A stretch of 64,000 nucleotides of DNA from Euzebya rosea. Lineage in GTDB: Bacteria; Actinomycetota; Nitriliruptoria; Euzebyales; Euzebyaceae. Every line of letters begins with the position of its first letter. The first letter of the stretch is position 1. The notes beneath the pieces were generated by a model. It made no database searches. It had not been told where the DNA came from and saw only the letters and a program-made list of their open reading frames with translations. This document shows positions 8,425 to 16,369 of this stretch, piece by piece. A program made the translations under genes and the position numbers. The stretch spans positions 124,001 through 188,000 of the forward strand of contig NZ_PGDQ01000011.1 of assembly GCF_003073135.1 (NCBI RefSeq), given 5' to 3'.

Positions 8425-8763
8425 TCAGCCGATGTGGACGTGCACCGCGCCGGTCAGGTCCTCGACCAGCACGACCCCGTCGGCGCGGAGCAGGGGCGCC
8501 TGCACACGGGCATGCGTGCGGTACAGCCGGCCGCCAGCAGGCACGACCCGCCACCACGGCAGGTCCGGAACCCGGCGCAGCACGTTGGCGACGGCTTGGC
8601 CGGCTCCGGGATGGCCGGCTTCCTCGGCGACCTCGGCGTAGGTGGCGACGTCTCCGGGCTCCAGCGCGGAGACGACTGCCACGACGGCCCGCTGGAAGGG
8701 GGTCAACCGATGCCGGTCGGGATGTGGTCGGAATCCCGGTGGCGGTGGGATGACGCGGGTCAT
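8425..8763 (-). CDS. Alkyltransferase-like (ATL) DNA-repair protein, MGMT family without the acceptor cysteine
   Basis: 112 residues covering only the DNA-binding alkyltransferase domain: 'TPFQRAVVAVVSALEPGDVATYAEVA', then 'QAVANVLRRVPDLP'. The acceptor motif PCHRV of O6-alkylguanine transferases reads PWWRV here (W70 replaces Cys, W71 replaces His). Loss of Cys to Trp defines ATL proteins, which bind O6-alkylguanine lesions without repairing them and route them to nucleotide excision repair. Most characterised ATLs keep the His (PWHRV), so W71 is a further change. The start overlaps the stop of the 118-residue gene (ATGA), so it is the second gene of an operon. Confidence 0.85.
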   Translation of the reverse strand: MTRVIPPPPGFRPHPDRHRLTPFQRAVVAVVSALEPGDVATYAEVAEEAGHPGAGQAVANVLRRVPDLPWWRVVPAGGRLYRTHARVQAPLLRADGVVLVEDLTGAVHVHIG

Positions 8764-9116
8764 CCGATCCCGGCCGTACGGTCGAGGTGCTGCAGCAGGT
8801 CGTGGGCGGCCAGCTCGACGGCCTTGTGACGCCACTGGGTGGCTCGGTATCGGCAGGCCAGCAGCCCCGAACGATGGACGCGGCGGAAGTCGCCCACCAC
8901 GAAGGCGTACCGACCCTTGGTCCGGTCGCTGGCCCCCACCGTGAGTCCCAGGTGCCACGCGGCGTACGCCGGCCAGGAGTGCCGCTCGAGGTAGGCGTTC
9001 TCGGCGTCGGCGTCCGGCTGGACCCGACCCCACTCGCTGTCCAGCACGTACTGCCGGGCATCGATCATGTCGCGGACCTTCTCGACCGCATCGACGTTGA
9101 CCTCGTAGCTCGCCAT
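8760..9116 (-). CDS. Conserved 118-residue protein of unknown function
   Basis: The product starts 'MASYEVNVDAVEKVRDMIDARQ'. The rest is rich in Trp, His and Tyr ('YAAWHLGLTVGA', 'YAFVVGDFRRVHRSGL', 'QWRHKAVELAAHDLL'). It resembles short uncharacterised proteins that I associate with actinobacteria and haloarchaea, but I know no function. No signal peptide or membrane segment. It is first in the operon with the ATL protein (four-base overlap), which hints at a DNA-damage or nucleic-acid role; that is context only. Confidence 0.75.
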   Translation of the reverse strand: MASYEVNVDAVEKVRDMIDARQYVLDSEWGRVQPDADAENAYLERHSWPAYAAWHLGLTVGASDRTKGRYAFVVGDFRRVHRSGLLACRYRATQWRHKAVELAAHDLLQHLDRTAGIG

Positions 9117-9276
9117 CGCCGTCAGTCCTTCCCGCTGCGGCCCCACCCGACACCGGTGGGGCCGTCGGTCCCGACCGGGCCGGGACCCTCGACCCTCGTG
9201 CACACCGTCCAGCGGCGGCATCGTTGGGGTCAACAGCCCCTCAGGGGACCCGCCCCGAACCGAGCAGGTGATCGCC

Positions 9277-9657
9277 ATGCACGTGCAGTACTTCATGACC
9301 CCCAACCCGACGTCCGTCAACCCCGACGAAACCGTTGGCGCGGCATGGGATCGCATGAACACCCTGGAGGTCCACCACCTCCCCGTGACGTCCGACGGTC
9401 GGCTGATCGGCATCCTCAGCGATCGTGACCTGCCCGACCACGACGATGTCCTCGTCCGGGACGTCATGTCCCTGGAGCCCATCACGGTCCACCCCGACGA
9501 CGAGCTCGTCGAGGCCGGACGGACCCTCCTGTCCAACGGCATCAACGCCGTTCCGGTCGTCGACGAGGACAACGCGCTCGTCGGCATCCTCACGACCACC
9601 AACTGCCTGGTGGCCATGATCCAGCTGAACCACGAGCTGAAGTTGGCAACCAGCTGA
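9277..9657 (+). CDS. CBS-domain pair protein
   Basis: 126 residues consisting of two CBS domains and nothing else. The first is 'MTPNPTSVNPDETVGAAWD ... HHLPV ... LIGILSDRDL'; the second is 'VMSLEPITVHPDDELVEA ... NAVPVVDEDNALVGILTTTNCL'. Stand-alone CBS pairs bind adenosine nucleotides and regulate partner proteins. ATG 9277 follows AGCAGGTG at good spacing; an in-frame GTG at 9268 is possible. Divergent from the ATL operon, with about 160 bases between. Confidence 0.9.
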   Translation: MHVQYFMTPNPTSVNPDETVGAAWDRMNTLEVHHLPVTSDGRLIGILSDRDLPDHDDVLVRDVMSLEPITVHPDDELVEAGRTLLSNGINAVPVVDEDNALVGILTTTNCLVAMIQLNHELKLATS

Positions 9658-9661
9658 CGGG

Positions 9662-9692
9662 TCTGCCACCGTCCCCCGTTGTCGGTGGCAGA
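9662..9692 (+). terminator. 10-bp stem-loop after the CBS gene
   Basis: TCTGCCACCG at 9662-9671 pairs exactly with CGGTGGCAGA at 9683-9692 across an 11-base loop, four bases after the CBS-gene stop. A likely intrinsic terminator without a U-tract. Confidence 0.65.
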
Positions 9693-9719
9693 GCCGCCGT
9701 CAGCACGGCATCCCGGATC

Positions 9720-9750
9720 CGAGAGGCCTACGCGTCGCGTGGGCCTCTCG
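9720..9750. terminator. Second stem-loop, 9-bp outer stem
   Basis: CGAGAGGCC (9720-9728) pairs with GGCCTCTCG (9742-9750), and an inner CGCG/CGCG can extend the stem. It lies between the CBS gene and the convergent zinc-ribbon gene ending at 9852, so it could end transcription from either side. Confidence 0.55.
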
Positions 9751-9851
9751 CCATTTGGCCCCTGCGCGAGGGCGGAGTGTGGCAACAGGGCCGGAACCGC
9801 CACCGGCAGCGCCGCGGACAGTCCGCCGCGGGGTGCGCCCTCGACGGGTGC

Positions 9852-10064
9852 TCAGGGGCCCTGCCGACGCCGCCAGGCCTTGATGTGGCGGTACCACCCT
9901 CGGGTGGCGATCGCCCCACCAACGCCCCCGCCGGCCAGCACGCCCGCCGCGAGGCCGAGCACGTCGTCGAGACAGTCCTCGCAGGCCTCCTGCATGGCCG
10001 GTGTGCGGTGCAGCCTGTCCACCCGTCGGGTGCAGCGTGGACAGACCTTCTTGACAAGCCCCAT
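9852..10064 (-). CDS. Small zinc-ribbon plus transmembrane protein (70 residues)
   Basis: Not recognised as a named family. The N-terminus carries C8-x2-C11 and C28-x2-C31, a plausible four-cysteine zinc ribbon. It is followed by an Ala/Gly/Val-rich segment (about 35-53) that could span the membrane once, and a basic tail. GAGG lies just upstream of the ATG, closer than ideal. The cysteine spacing argues for a real gene. It lies downstream of the HNH gene on the same strand, with a stem-loop between. Confidence 0.5.
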   Translation of the reverse strand: MGLVKKVCPRCTRRVDRLHRTPAMQEACEDCLDDVLGLAAGVLAGGGVGGAIATRGWYRHIKAWRRRQGP

Positions 10065-10149
10065 GACCTCGGCTCGTAGCGGACCACCGGTCCCCCATCG
10101 GTGTACGCCTGTTCCGACCCTGCGCGGAACTGCGCGGGCAGCCCGAGGG

Positions 10150-10166
10150 CCCCGCCGGCGGCGGGG
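10150..10166 (-). terminator. Short GC-rich stem-loop after the HNH gene
   Basis: CCCCGCC (10150-10156), loop GGC, GGCGGGG (10160-10166), seven bases past the stop of the HNH gene in its direction of transcription. A likely terminator. Confidence 0.5.
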
Positions 10167-10172
10167 TGCGGG

Positions 10173-11459
10173 TCAGATCGGTAGTCGTCCGTCGCCGGGA
10201 TCGTCCCGGTCCGGGCCAGTCCGATCCGGGGAGGTCCGACCTGGTGCCGTCCGGCCCGGGGCGGTCCGGTCCGAGGACCCTGCTGTGCGGTCGGGTCCTG
10301 ACGTGGCTGTCTGGTCGGGGATGCTGGGTCTGGGGTTGTCGTCGGGGAACCTGGTTGTCCGGGTCACGGTCTCCCCGTCACGGGTGCGGGTGATGGTGAC
10401 GGTGCCGGTGGGCAGGTCGAAGTCCAGCAGCCAGCCGTCGTGGTGCACCGCGTTGTGATGATGGCGGCACAACGGCACCCCGTTGTCCTGATCGGTCGGC
10501 CCGTCGTGACGCCACCACTGGACGTGATGCAGATCAGTCCAACCGATCGGCCGACCACACGGCGTCCGATCAGCAGTCGGGAACGCACACCCTCCGAACA
10601 ACAGGTTGGCGGCGGTGTGCTGGGCTGTCGTCCACGCCCTGGTGGTCCGACCGATGTCCAACGGCATCCCCCGGGCATCGATCACCGCCCGGGTCAACCG
10701 GGCATCACACGCCAACCGCCTGGCCGTCTCCGGCGAGACCACCGTCCCGAACCCTGCCACCCCCGCCACCTCTGCCTCACCCGTCAGGGTGGCCAGCGGG
10801 ACGGTGACGGTGACGTGGGGCTTGATGCCGCGCGACGTGGGCAGCTCACCCGCCTGCAGCCCGGCGGTGATCAGGTCGAGGAACGCGTCATAGCGACGCT
10901 GCTCCGGGGTTCGTCGTTCCGCCTCGGGGGTGTCGGGCGGGTCGAACACATGGGCGGCTTCGATGCCGGCGTGGAGGAGCTCGCGGTCGGTGTCGGTCAG
11001 CATGACCCGCAGGACCGTCTGCCCGGTGATCCGGTCGGACCCGAAGGTCACCGATCGGCGGGCCCGCTGCGCCGCGGCAGCCCGTTCCAACGCCGCCACA
11101 TCGGCCGCTCGCATCGTGTTGGCCTCGGTCCGCACCCGATCCGGTGACGCCCCCGCCACCGCTGATTCCAACAACGCCTCCTGCCGGGCCTTCCGGGCCG
11201 CCTCGTCGGCGGCCGCCTGTACGGCGGCTGCTTCGGCGCGTTCGCGGGCGAGCTGTTCCTCCCGAGCAGCGGCCTCGCGGGCAAGCCGCATCCGTTCCGC
11301 CAACGTCGCGGCGTCTGCCTGTGCCCGCTCATCAGCCAGACGACGCTCCTGGCGTTCGGCGTCCTGCCGTGCGGCCTCGGCGCGGGCGGCGGCGTCCTGA
11401 TCGGCCGCCTGCTTCTCCGCCGCCGCCACCAACCCCGCCGCATGATCCCGCGAGATCAC
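10173..11459 (-). CDS. DUF222/HNH endonuclease, C-terminal fragment after a frame change
   Basis: 428 residues from a GTG at 11459. They contain the latter part of DUF222, a long Ala/Glu/Arg-rich coiled-coil insertion (about 10-110), and a complete HNH nuclease domain: 'CAFPTADRTPCGRP', 'DLHHVQWWRHDG', then 'NGVPLCRHHHNAVH'. Catalytic histidines and zinc cysteines look intact. The tail is low-complexity Asp/Arg/Thr/Pro repeats. The DUF222 start lies in the upstream gene (11456-12058): the two reading frames join seamlessly as 'LQAG|VISRDHAAG' if one G is added in the GGGG run at the junction. DUF222-HNH genes are multicopy and common in actinobacteria. Confidence 0.8.
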   Translation of the reverse strand: MISRDHAAGLVAAAEKQAADQDAAARAEAARQDAERQERRLADERAQADAATLAERMRLAREAAAREEQLARERAEAAAVQAAADEAARKARQEALLESAVAGASPDRVRTEANTMRAADVAALERAAAAQRARRSVTFGSDRITGQTVLRVMLTDTDRELLHAGIEAAHVFDPPDTPEAERRTPEQRRYDAFLDLITAGLQAGELPTSRGIKPHVTVTVPLATLTGEAEVAGVAGFGTVVSPETARRLACDARLTRAVIDARGMPLDIGRTTRAWTTAQHTAANLLFGGCAFPTADRTPCGRPIGWTDLHHVQWWRHDGPTDQDNGVPLCRHHHNAVHHDGWLLDFDLPTGTVTITRTRDGETVTRTTRFPDDNPRPSIPDQTATSGPDRTAGSSDRTAPGRTAPGRTSPDRTGPDRDDPGDGRLPI

Positions 11460-12058
11460 CCCGCCTGCAACCGGTCCAACACCTCCCCCTCGTCAGCCAG
11501 GCCGACCGCCAGACGCACCTCACGTGCCGCCGTTGCACCCGACAGGCCGAACACCCCCGCCACCCACGCCGACAACGACACCGCACCATCGCACTCAGGC
11601 AGACCAGCCACATCCGCCGCCACGATCCCCCGCAAACGCGCCGCCGACAACGCCGCATCCACCCCCGCGAGTCCCTCCATCGCACGACGGACCGACCCCG
11701 GCTCGACGATCCCCGAACCACCGTCGCCGGTCACCCCCGAGGCGGTGCCAGCAGCCATGCCCGCCAGCCAGTCGTTCAACCGGCCCAGGACCCCCAGCGC
11801 CTTACCCACCAACACCACCGGATCACCCGCCGCACCGGCACCCTCCGGACCGCCGAGCCCCCCAGCCCCGCCATCCGACGGCTCACCAACCGTGTAGTCC
11901 GCCCCGTCCTCCCCCGCCAGCCACAGCTCGGGCACCCCACCACCCGATGCCGGCACCTCCTCCGCGAGGTAGGCGACGACGTCCTCCTCCGACAACCACA
12001 CCTCCGCCAACCGGCCACCCCACCGGGTCGGCTCGACCTCCTCAACCACCGTGGTCAT
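11456..12058 (-). CDS. DUF222/HNH endonuclease, N-terminal fragment
   Basis: 200 residues from ATG 12058 (AGGAGG upstream), ending at TGA 11456. The acidic, Gly-rich N-terminus leads into a DUF222 start: 'VLGRLNDWLAGMA', 'LAGVDAALSAARLRG', 'SLSAWVAGVFGLSGATAAREVRLAVGLADEGEV'. It stops just where family members continue into the helix found at the start of the next frame. The stop overlaps the next gene's start as GTGA. Either a one-base deletion in a G run, a programmed -1 shift, or two coupled genes explains this; single-gene organisation in relatives favours a frameshift. Confidence 0.75.
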   Translation of the reverse strand: MTTVVEEVEPTRWGGRLAEVWLSEEDVVAYLAEEVPASGGGVPELWLAGEDGADYTVGEPSDGGAGGLGGPEGAGAAGDPVVLVGKALGVLGRLNDWLAGMAAGTASGVTGDGGSGIVEPGSVRRAMEGLAGVDAALSAARLRGIVAADVAGLPECDGAVSLSAWVAGVFGLSGATAAREVRLAVGLADEGEVLDRLQAG

Positions 12059-12192
12059 CGTCGCGTTCACCTCCTCCCGGAACCCAGTTCTCGATGTACC
12101 GAGCAACCTACGCGGGGGGTGTGACATCGCCCTCTCGCACCCCAACGAGCACGCTCGCCCACCACCTCGAACGGGTCTGGGATGATGGACAC

Positions 12193-13356
12193 ATGGCCGC
12201 CGAACCACCCCTGTCGACGCTGGCCGACCTGTCGTCCTACGAGGTCAGCCCGACCACCGGCTTCGTCCCCGACACCGACCCGCTGATCGACCTCCCCGAC
12301 GCCTTCGCCCCGCTGGCTGTCGTCGCCGACGACGTGCCCGGCCTGCTGCGTTGGGGCCGGGTCCGTGCCGCCATCGACGCCATGCCCGAGGTCGACGCCA
12401 CCGCCGCCACTACCCGTCACGAACAGGAACGTGCCCTCCTCGTCCTGACCACGCTCGCCAACGCTTGGGTGTGGAGCGACCCCGACGGCGACCTGCGGAT
12501 GCCGGTCCAGCTGGCGCGACCGCTGTGGCAGCTCGCCAGGGCCCTCGACCGCCAGCCGATCGTCCACCACGCCTCGATGTGCTTGTGGAACTGGCGACGC
12601 ATCGACCCCACCCAACCCGTCTCGGCCGATAACAGCGAGCTGCTGCAGACCGTCATGGGCGGCACCGACGAGACGTGGTTCTTCACCGCAACCCTCGGCG
12701 TGGAGCTGGCCGGCGCCCCGGTCCTGACTGCCCTGCACGACGCCGCGGTCGCCTCGACGCACCACGACGTCGACACGGTGGAGGCACTCATGGTCACCGT
12801 GGCCGACCTCGTGCCGTCCCTCACCACCGCCCTGGCCCGCATGCGGGAGTGGTGCGACCCGCACATCTTCTACCACCGCCTGCGGCCCTTCCTGGCGGGC
12901 TGGCCCGAGCCCGGCGTGGTCTACGAGGGCGTCTCCCCCGACCCGCTGGTCCTGGCCGGGGGCAGCGCCGGGCAGAGCTCCCTCGTCCAGGCGCTCGACG
13001 CCGCCCTCGGGGTCGACCACGACGGCAGCTCCGCCGGCCCGTTCCTGCGCCTGATGCGTGACTACATGCCCCCCGCCCACCGCCGGTACCTGGCCGACCT
13101 CGGCACGGCCTCCAGGATCCGCGAGGTCGCTGACGCGGCAGGCCCCTCCACCCTACGGGACAGCTACAACACCACGGTCGCCGAGCTGGAGATCTTCCGT
13201 CGCCGCCACATGGCCCTGGCGATGGAGTACGTCGTGGCCCCCTCCGGTGAGACGGCCGCGACGGGGACCGGCGGGACCGACTTCGCGGTGTTCCTGCGAG
13301 ACGCGCGCACCGACACGGCCGCCGGCCGACTGCCCCCACCCGGACACCGAGGCTGA
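12193..13356 (+). CDS. Indoleamine 2,3-dioxygenase family protein
   Basis: 387 residues matching the indoleamine 2,3-dioxygenase family (heme enzymes that open the indole ring of tryptophan to N-formylkynurenine). Diagnostic stretches: 'FYHRLRPFLAGWPEPGVVYEG', 'GGSAGQSSLVQALDAALGV', 'LRLMRDYMPPAHRRYL', and 'LRDSYNTTVAEL' then 'RRRHMALAMEYV', where H339 is the expected proximal heme ligand. Length is near that of animal and fungal enzymes. No kynureninase or formamidase gene is nearby, so pathway context is lacking. Divergent from the DUF222 gene. ATG 12193 starts where the frame becomes protein-like; upstream codons are proline-rich antisense. Confidence 0.88.
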   Translation: MAAEPPLSTLADLSSYEVSPTTGFVPDTDPLIDLPDAFAPLAVVADDVPGLLRWGRVRAAIDAMPEVDATAATTRHEQERALLVLTTLANAWVWSDPDGDLRMPVQLARPLWQLARALDRQPIVHHASMCLWNWRRIDPTQPVSADNSELLQTVMGGTDETWFFTATLGVELAGAPVLTALHDAAVASTHHDVDTVEALMVTVADLVPSLTTALARMREWCDPHIFYHRLRPFLAGWPEPGVVYEGVSPDPLVLAGGSAGQSSLVQALDAALGVDHDGSSAGPFLRLMRDYMPPAHRRYLADLGTASRIREVADAAGPSTLRDSYNTTVAELEIFRRRHMALAMEYVVAPSGETAATGTGGTDFAVFLRDARTDTAAGRLPPPGHRG

Positions 13357-13446
13357 CCACCGCGACCCGCCGTTGACGCAACGGGGCCCGCCGGCAGGAC
13401 CAACAGCGGTACACCTGATGGTGCACACCACCACCGAGAGGTCGCC

Positions 13447-13752
13447 ATGTCCCACGTCGTCGTCAGGTACCGACCCACCGCCGAGCAGGCCGATCACAAC
13501 GAGGCGCTCGTCCGCGACGTCTTCGCCGAGCTGGCCGACGAGCAGCCCTACGGGTTGCGCTACGCCACGTTCCGCCTCGAGGACGGCACGTTCGTCCACA
13601 TCGCCGAGATCGAGGGCGACAACCCGCTGCCCCGCAGCGCCGCCTTCGCGCGCTTCCAGGAGGGCATCGCCGACCGGTGCGAGGAAGGCCACACCCCCGA
13701 CGCCCAGTCCGCCGTGCTCGTCAGCTCCTACAAGCTGATCGCGGGCCGTTAG
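13447..13752 (+). CDS. Small protein with probable dimeric alpha/beta-barrel fold
   Basis: 101 residues. 'VVVRYRPTAEQADHNEALVRDVFAEL' then 'GLRYATFRLEDGTFVHIAEIEGDNP' follow the strand-helix-strand rhythm of antibiotic-biosynthesis-monooxygenase/DabB-like ferredoxin-fold proteins. Function unknown. It starts 90 bases after the dioxygenase stop on the same strand, with GAGAGG upstream of the ATG, so it may be co-transcribed. Confidence 0.75.
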   Translation: MSHVVVRYRPTAEQADHNEALVRDVFAELADEQPYGLRYATFRLEDGTFVHIAEIEGDNPLPRSAAFARFQEGIADRCEEGHTPDAQSAVLVSSYKLIAGR

Positions 13753-13765
13753 CGGTCAACCACCG

Positions 13766-14947
13766 TCAGCCCGCCGCGCCGGCCCGCGCGACGGCGTCGG
13801 CCAGTGTGGCCTGGCTGAGTCCCCCGACGACACGCTGGACGACCTCACCCTCGGGGTCCAGCACGACCGTGGTCGGCAGGCCGGCCATGCCCAGGGCGTC
13901 GCTCACCCCGGCGTCGACCACGGTGGGGAACCCCAATCCGTAGCGGTCGGCGAAGGCCTGCCCGTCGGCCGCGTCGTCGTCGACCAGCACGCCCAGCACC
14001 ACCGCCCGGCCATCCAGCGCACGGGCGGCCCGGGCAAGGGTGGCGGCCTCGGCATGGCACGGCGGGCACCACGACGCCCACAGGTTCACCACGACCGGCA
14101 CATCCTGCTGGCCGACGAAGGCCGCCAGCTCGGCCCCACCCCAGGCCGGCACGTCAGCAGCCGCGCCATCAGCGACGATGGCCCCGACGAGCGACGCGTC
14201 CCCTCCCCCCTCGGGCATGGCCATGTCCGACAGGGCCATGTCCGACGACGCCGGGCCCGACGGCCCAGTCAGCACCGCCGACAGCACCACGATCCCCGCC
14301 AGCACCCCGGCGGCCACGCTGCCACCCCGACGCATCCCCGCCCCGACCCGCGGGTGGGTCAGCAGGGCGGCGACGCAGACGACGAGGGTCAGGACCACGT
14401 CGATGTCGGTGTCGACCGTCGGCAGGCTCGGGGTCAACGCCGTCGACACCAGGTGGACGGTCGAGACGACGGCGAGCAGCCGCAGCCCCGGATGCCACCG
14501 GGCCGGATCGCTGCGCCACAGCCAGGCGGCCCCGGCAGCGAACGCCACCACCCCGAGGAGGTTGGCCACGAGCCCGCCGGGCAGGTGGACCGCGGCGAAC
14601 GTCCCCAGCCCGGCCGCGATGGCCACCGCCGCATCCGTCCACACCGCCACCGGCACCACGGCACGTCGCCGCCAGCCCGCCACAGACGCGCCGATCACCG
14701 CCCCCGGGACCGACAGGCCGGGACCGAGGGTCAGCAGCGCCCGAGGGTCGGGCAACGACCCCAGCAGCGCCGCGTCCAGGGCCAGCACCATCAGCCGACC
14801 GCCGACCACCGCCCCCACGACGAGGGTCAGGACGACGTCGACCGCCGCGTTGAGCCGCTGGCGACGGGCGCCCACGACGAGGAGGGCGACCACGCCCACG
14901 GCCAGCGCCGCGACGAGTCGCCCGATCAGCTGCCAGGGCACGACCAT
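13766..14947 (-). CDS. Polytopic membrane domain fused to TlpA-like thioredoxin
   Basis: About 393 residues from ATG 14947 (a GTG at 14956 is an alternative). The first ~240 residues form about seven hydrophobic segments; 'TLVVGAVVGGRLMV' and 'GLSVPGAVIGASVAGW' recall prolipoprotein diacylglyceryl transferase (Lgt), but catalytic Lgt residues are not clear. The last ~130 residues are an extracytoplasmic TlpA/ResA-type thioredoxin with 'WASWCPPCHAEA' near residue 293 and a cis-proline 'GLPTTVVLDPEG'. A membrane-anchored thiol-disulfide reductase is the likely activity, with the membrane part possibly passing electrons as CcdA/DsbD do (inference). The fusion partner is unusual. Confidence 0.8.
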   Translation of the reverse strand: MVVPWQLIGRLVAALAVGVVALLVVGARRQRLNAAVDVVLTLVVGAVVGGRLMVLALDAALLGSLPDPRALLTLGPGLSVPGAVIGASVAGWRRRAVVPVAVWTDAAVAIAAGLGTFAAVHLPGGLVANLLGVVAFAAGAAWLWRSDPARWHPGLRLLAVVSTVHLVSTALTPSLPTVDTDIDVVLTLVVCVAALLTHPRVGAGMRRGGSVAAGVLAGIVVLSAVLTGPSGPASSDMALSDMAMPEGGGDASLVGAIVADGAAADVPAWGGAELAAFVGQQDVPVVVNLWASWCPPCHAEAATLARAARALDGRAVVLGVLVDDDAADGQAFADRYGLGFPTVVDAGVSDALGMAGLPTTVVLDPEGEVVQRVVGGLSQATLADAVARAGAAG

Positions 14948-15061
14948 GCCCCCCACAACCTACGGCGAACCCAGCCCCTTCCCACTGGCCTCCCGGCGGC
15001 GACGGATGGAGCGGCCGTCCTCGCACCGGCCGGATCGCCCGACCGTGGCTCGTGGGCGGCC

Positions 15062-16369
15062 TCAGCCGGTCAGGCTGACGGGGAGGGTCTCCAGCCCGCG
15101 CAGGACCCGGGTGGTCCGGCGTCGGGCCGGGGCGGTCTGGCGCAGGTCGGGGAAGCGCGACAGCAGGTGGGCGAAGGCGGTCTGCGCCTCGAGCCGGGCG
15201 AGCGGGGCGCCGAGGCAGTGGTGGACCCCCGAGGAGAACGCCAGGTGGGCCTTGGCGTTGGGCCTCGTGACGTCGAGCACATTCGGACGCTCGAACACGT
15301 CGGGGTCGCGGTTGGCTGCCCCGAGCAGGACCATCACCGAGGTGCCGCCGGCGATCGTCGAGCCGGCCAGGTCGGTGTCTGCCCATGCCAGGCGGCCGGT
15401 CATCTGCACCGGGCTGTCGTAGCGCAGCAGCTCCTCCACGGCGTTGCCGACCGTGTTGGCAGGATCCTCGGCGACGATCCGCAGCTGGTCGGGGTTGCGC
15501 AGCAGGGCGAGGGTGCCCGACCCGATCAGGTTGACGGTGGTCTCGAACCCCGCACCGAGGAGGAGGATCGTGGTGGCAACCAGCTCCTCGTCGGTCAGCC
15601 GGTCCTCGCCGTCGCGTGCCGCGAGCAGCCGACCGAGGACGTCCTCGCCGGGGTCGCCGGCCCGACGTCGTTCCTCGAACAGTCCGGTGATGAAGGTGCG
15701 CACCTCGGCGCCGGCGGCCTGGATGCGCCGCTGCATCTCGGGCGGTCGCACGGGCTCCAGCGACAGGGCCAGCGCGCTGCCCCACTCGGTGAAGCGGTCG
15801 GTCCGGTCCTCGGGGATGCCGAGCATCGAGCAGATCATGCGGATGGGCAGCGGGGCGGCCAGGTCGGCGATCAGGTCGACCTGCCCGCCGGCGTGCGCCT
15901 TCGCCTCGGCGGCATCCAGCAGCTCGGCGGTGATGGCCTGCGCCTGCTCCTCCATGCGCATGGTCGCGCGAGGGGTGAAGGCCTGTGCGACGAGGCGGCG
16001 GATGCGGGTGTGGCCCGGCGGGTCGGTATCGAGCAACGACGGGGAGAGGGGGCTGTCCCAGCGCAGGTGCGGCGGCAGCTCGGTGCCCGGCGGCGGGCCG
16101 ACGTGCAGGTCGTGCAGGGCCGCGTCGGCGACCGCGTGCGTCGTGGAGACGGCCAGGCCCGGGAACCGGCTGGTCAGCAGCGGCCCGCGCGCCCGGAGGT
16201 CGTCGTACACGGCGTAGGGGTCGCGGAGCAGGTCCTGCCCCTCCAGCAACCTCGACGTGGGGTCGCCGGTGACGCGCATGGCGGTGCGGGCGGCCGTGTA
16301 GGCCAGGTGCATCCCCTGCTGGCGCATGCGGTCGGCGAGGGACGGACGAGAAGTGGAGTTGCTCTTCAC
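15062..16369 (-). CDS. Cytochrome P450
   Basis: 435 residues from GTG 16369. The bacterial class I P450 order is clear: I-helix 'LLLGAGFETT', K-helix 'EELLR', and heme loop 'FSSGVHHCLGAPLARLEA' with C385 as the iron ligand. The meander/ERR arginine lies in 'NRDPDVFERP'. No ferredoxin gene is adjacent. The start overlaps the stop of the upstream patatin gene (GTGA), so it is third in a tightly coupled operon with an N-acyl-transferase-like protein and a lipase, suggesting that a fatty-acyl product is hydroxylated (inference). Confidence 0.92.
   Translation of the reverse strand: MKSNSTSRPSLADRMRQQGMHLAYTAARTAMRVTGDPTSRLLEGQDLLRDPYAVYDDLRARGPLLTSRFPGLAVSTTHAVADAALHDLHVGPPPGTELPPHLRWDSPLSPSLLDTDPPGHTRIRRLVAQAFTPRATMRMEEQAQAITAELLDAAEAKAHAGGQVDLIADLAAPLPIRMICSMLGIPEDRTDRFTEWGSALALSLEPVRPPEMQRRIQAAGAEVRTFITGLFEERRRAGDPGEDVLGRLLAARDGEDRLTDEELVATTILLLGAGFETTVNLIGSGTLALLRNPDQLRIVAEDPANTVGNAVEELLRYDSPVQMTGRLAWADTDLAGSTIAGGTSVMVLLGAANRDPDVFERPNVLDVTRPNAKAHLAFSSGVHHCLGAPLARLEAQTAFAHLLSRFPDLRQTAPARRRTTRVLRGLETLPVSLTG

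Noticed and set aside
10190-10300. CRISPR-like or promoter-like repeats at the end of the HNH gene
   Set aside because: They are imperfect GGTCCG-rich units encoding a low-complexity Asp/Arg/Thr/Pro tail, without regular spacers.
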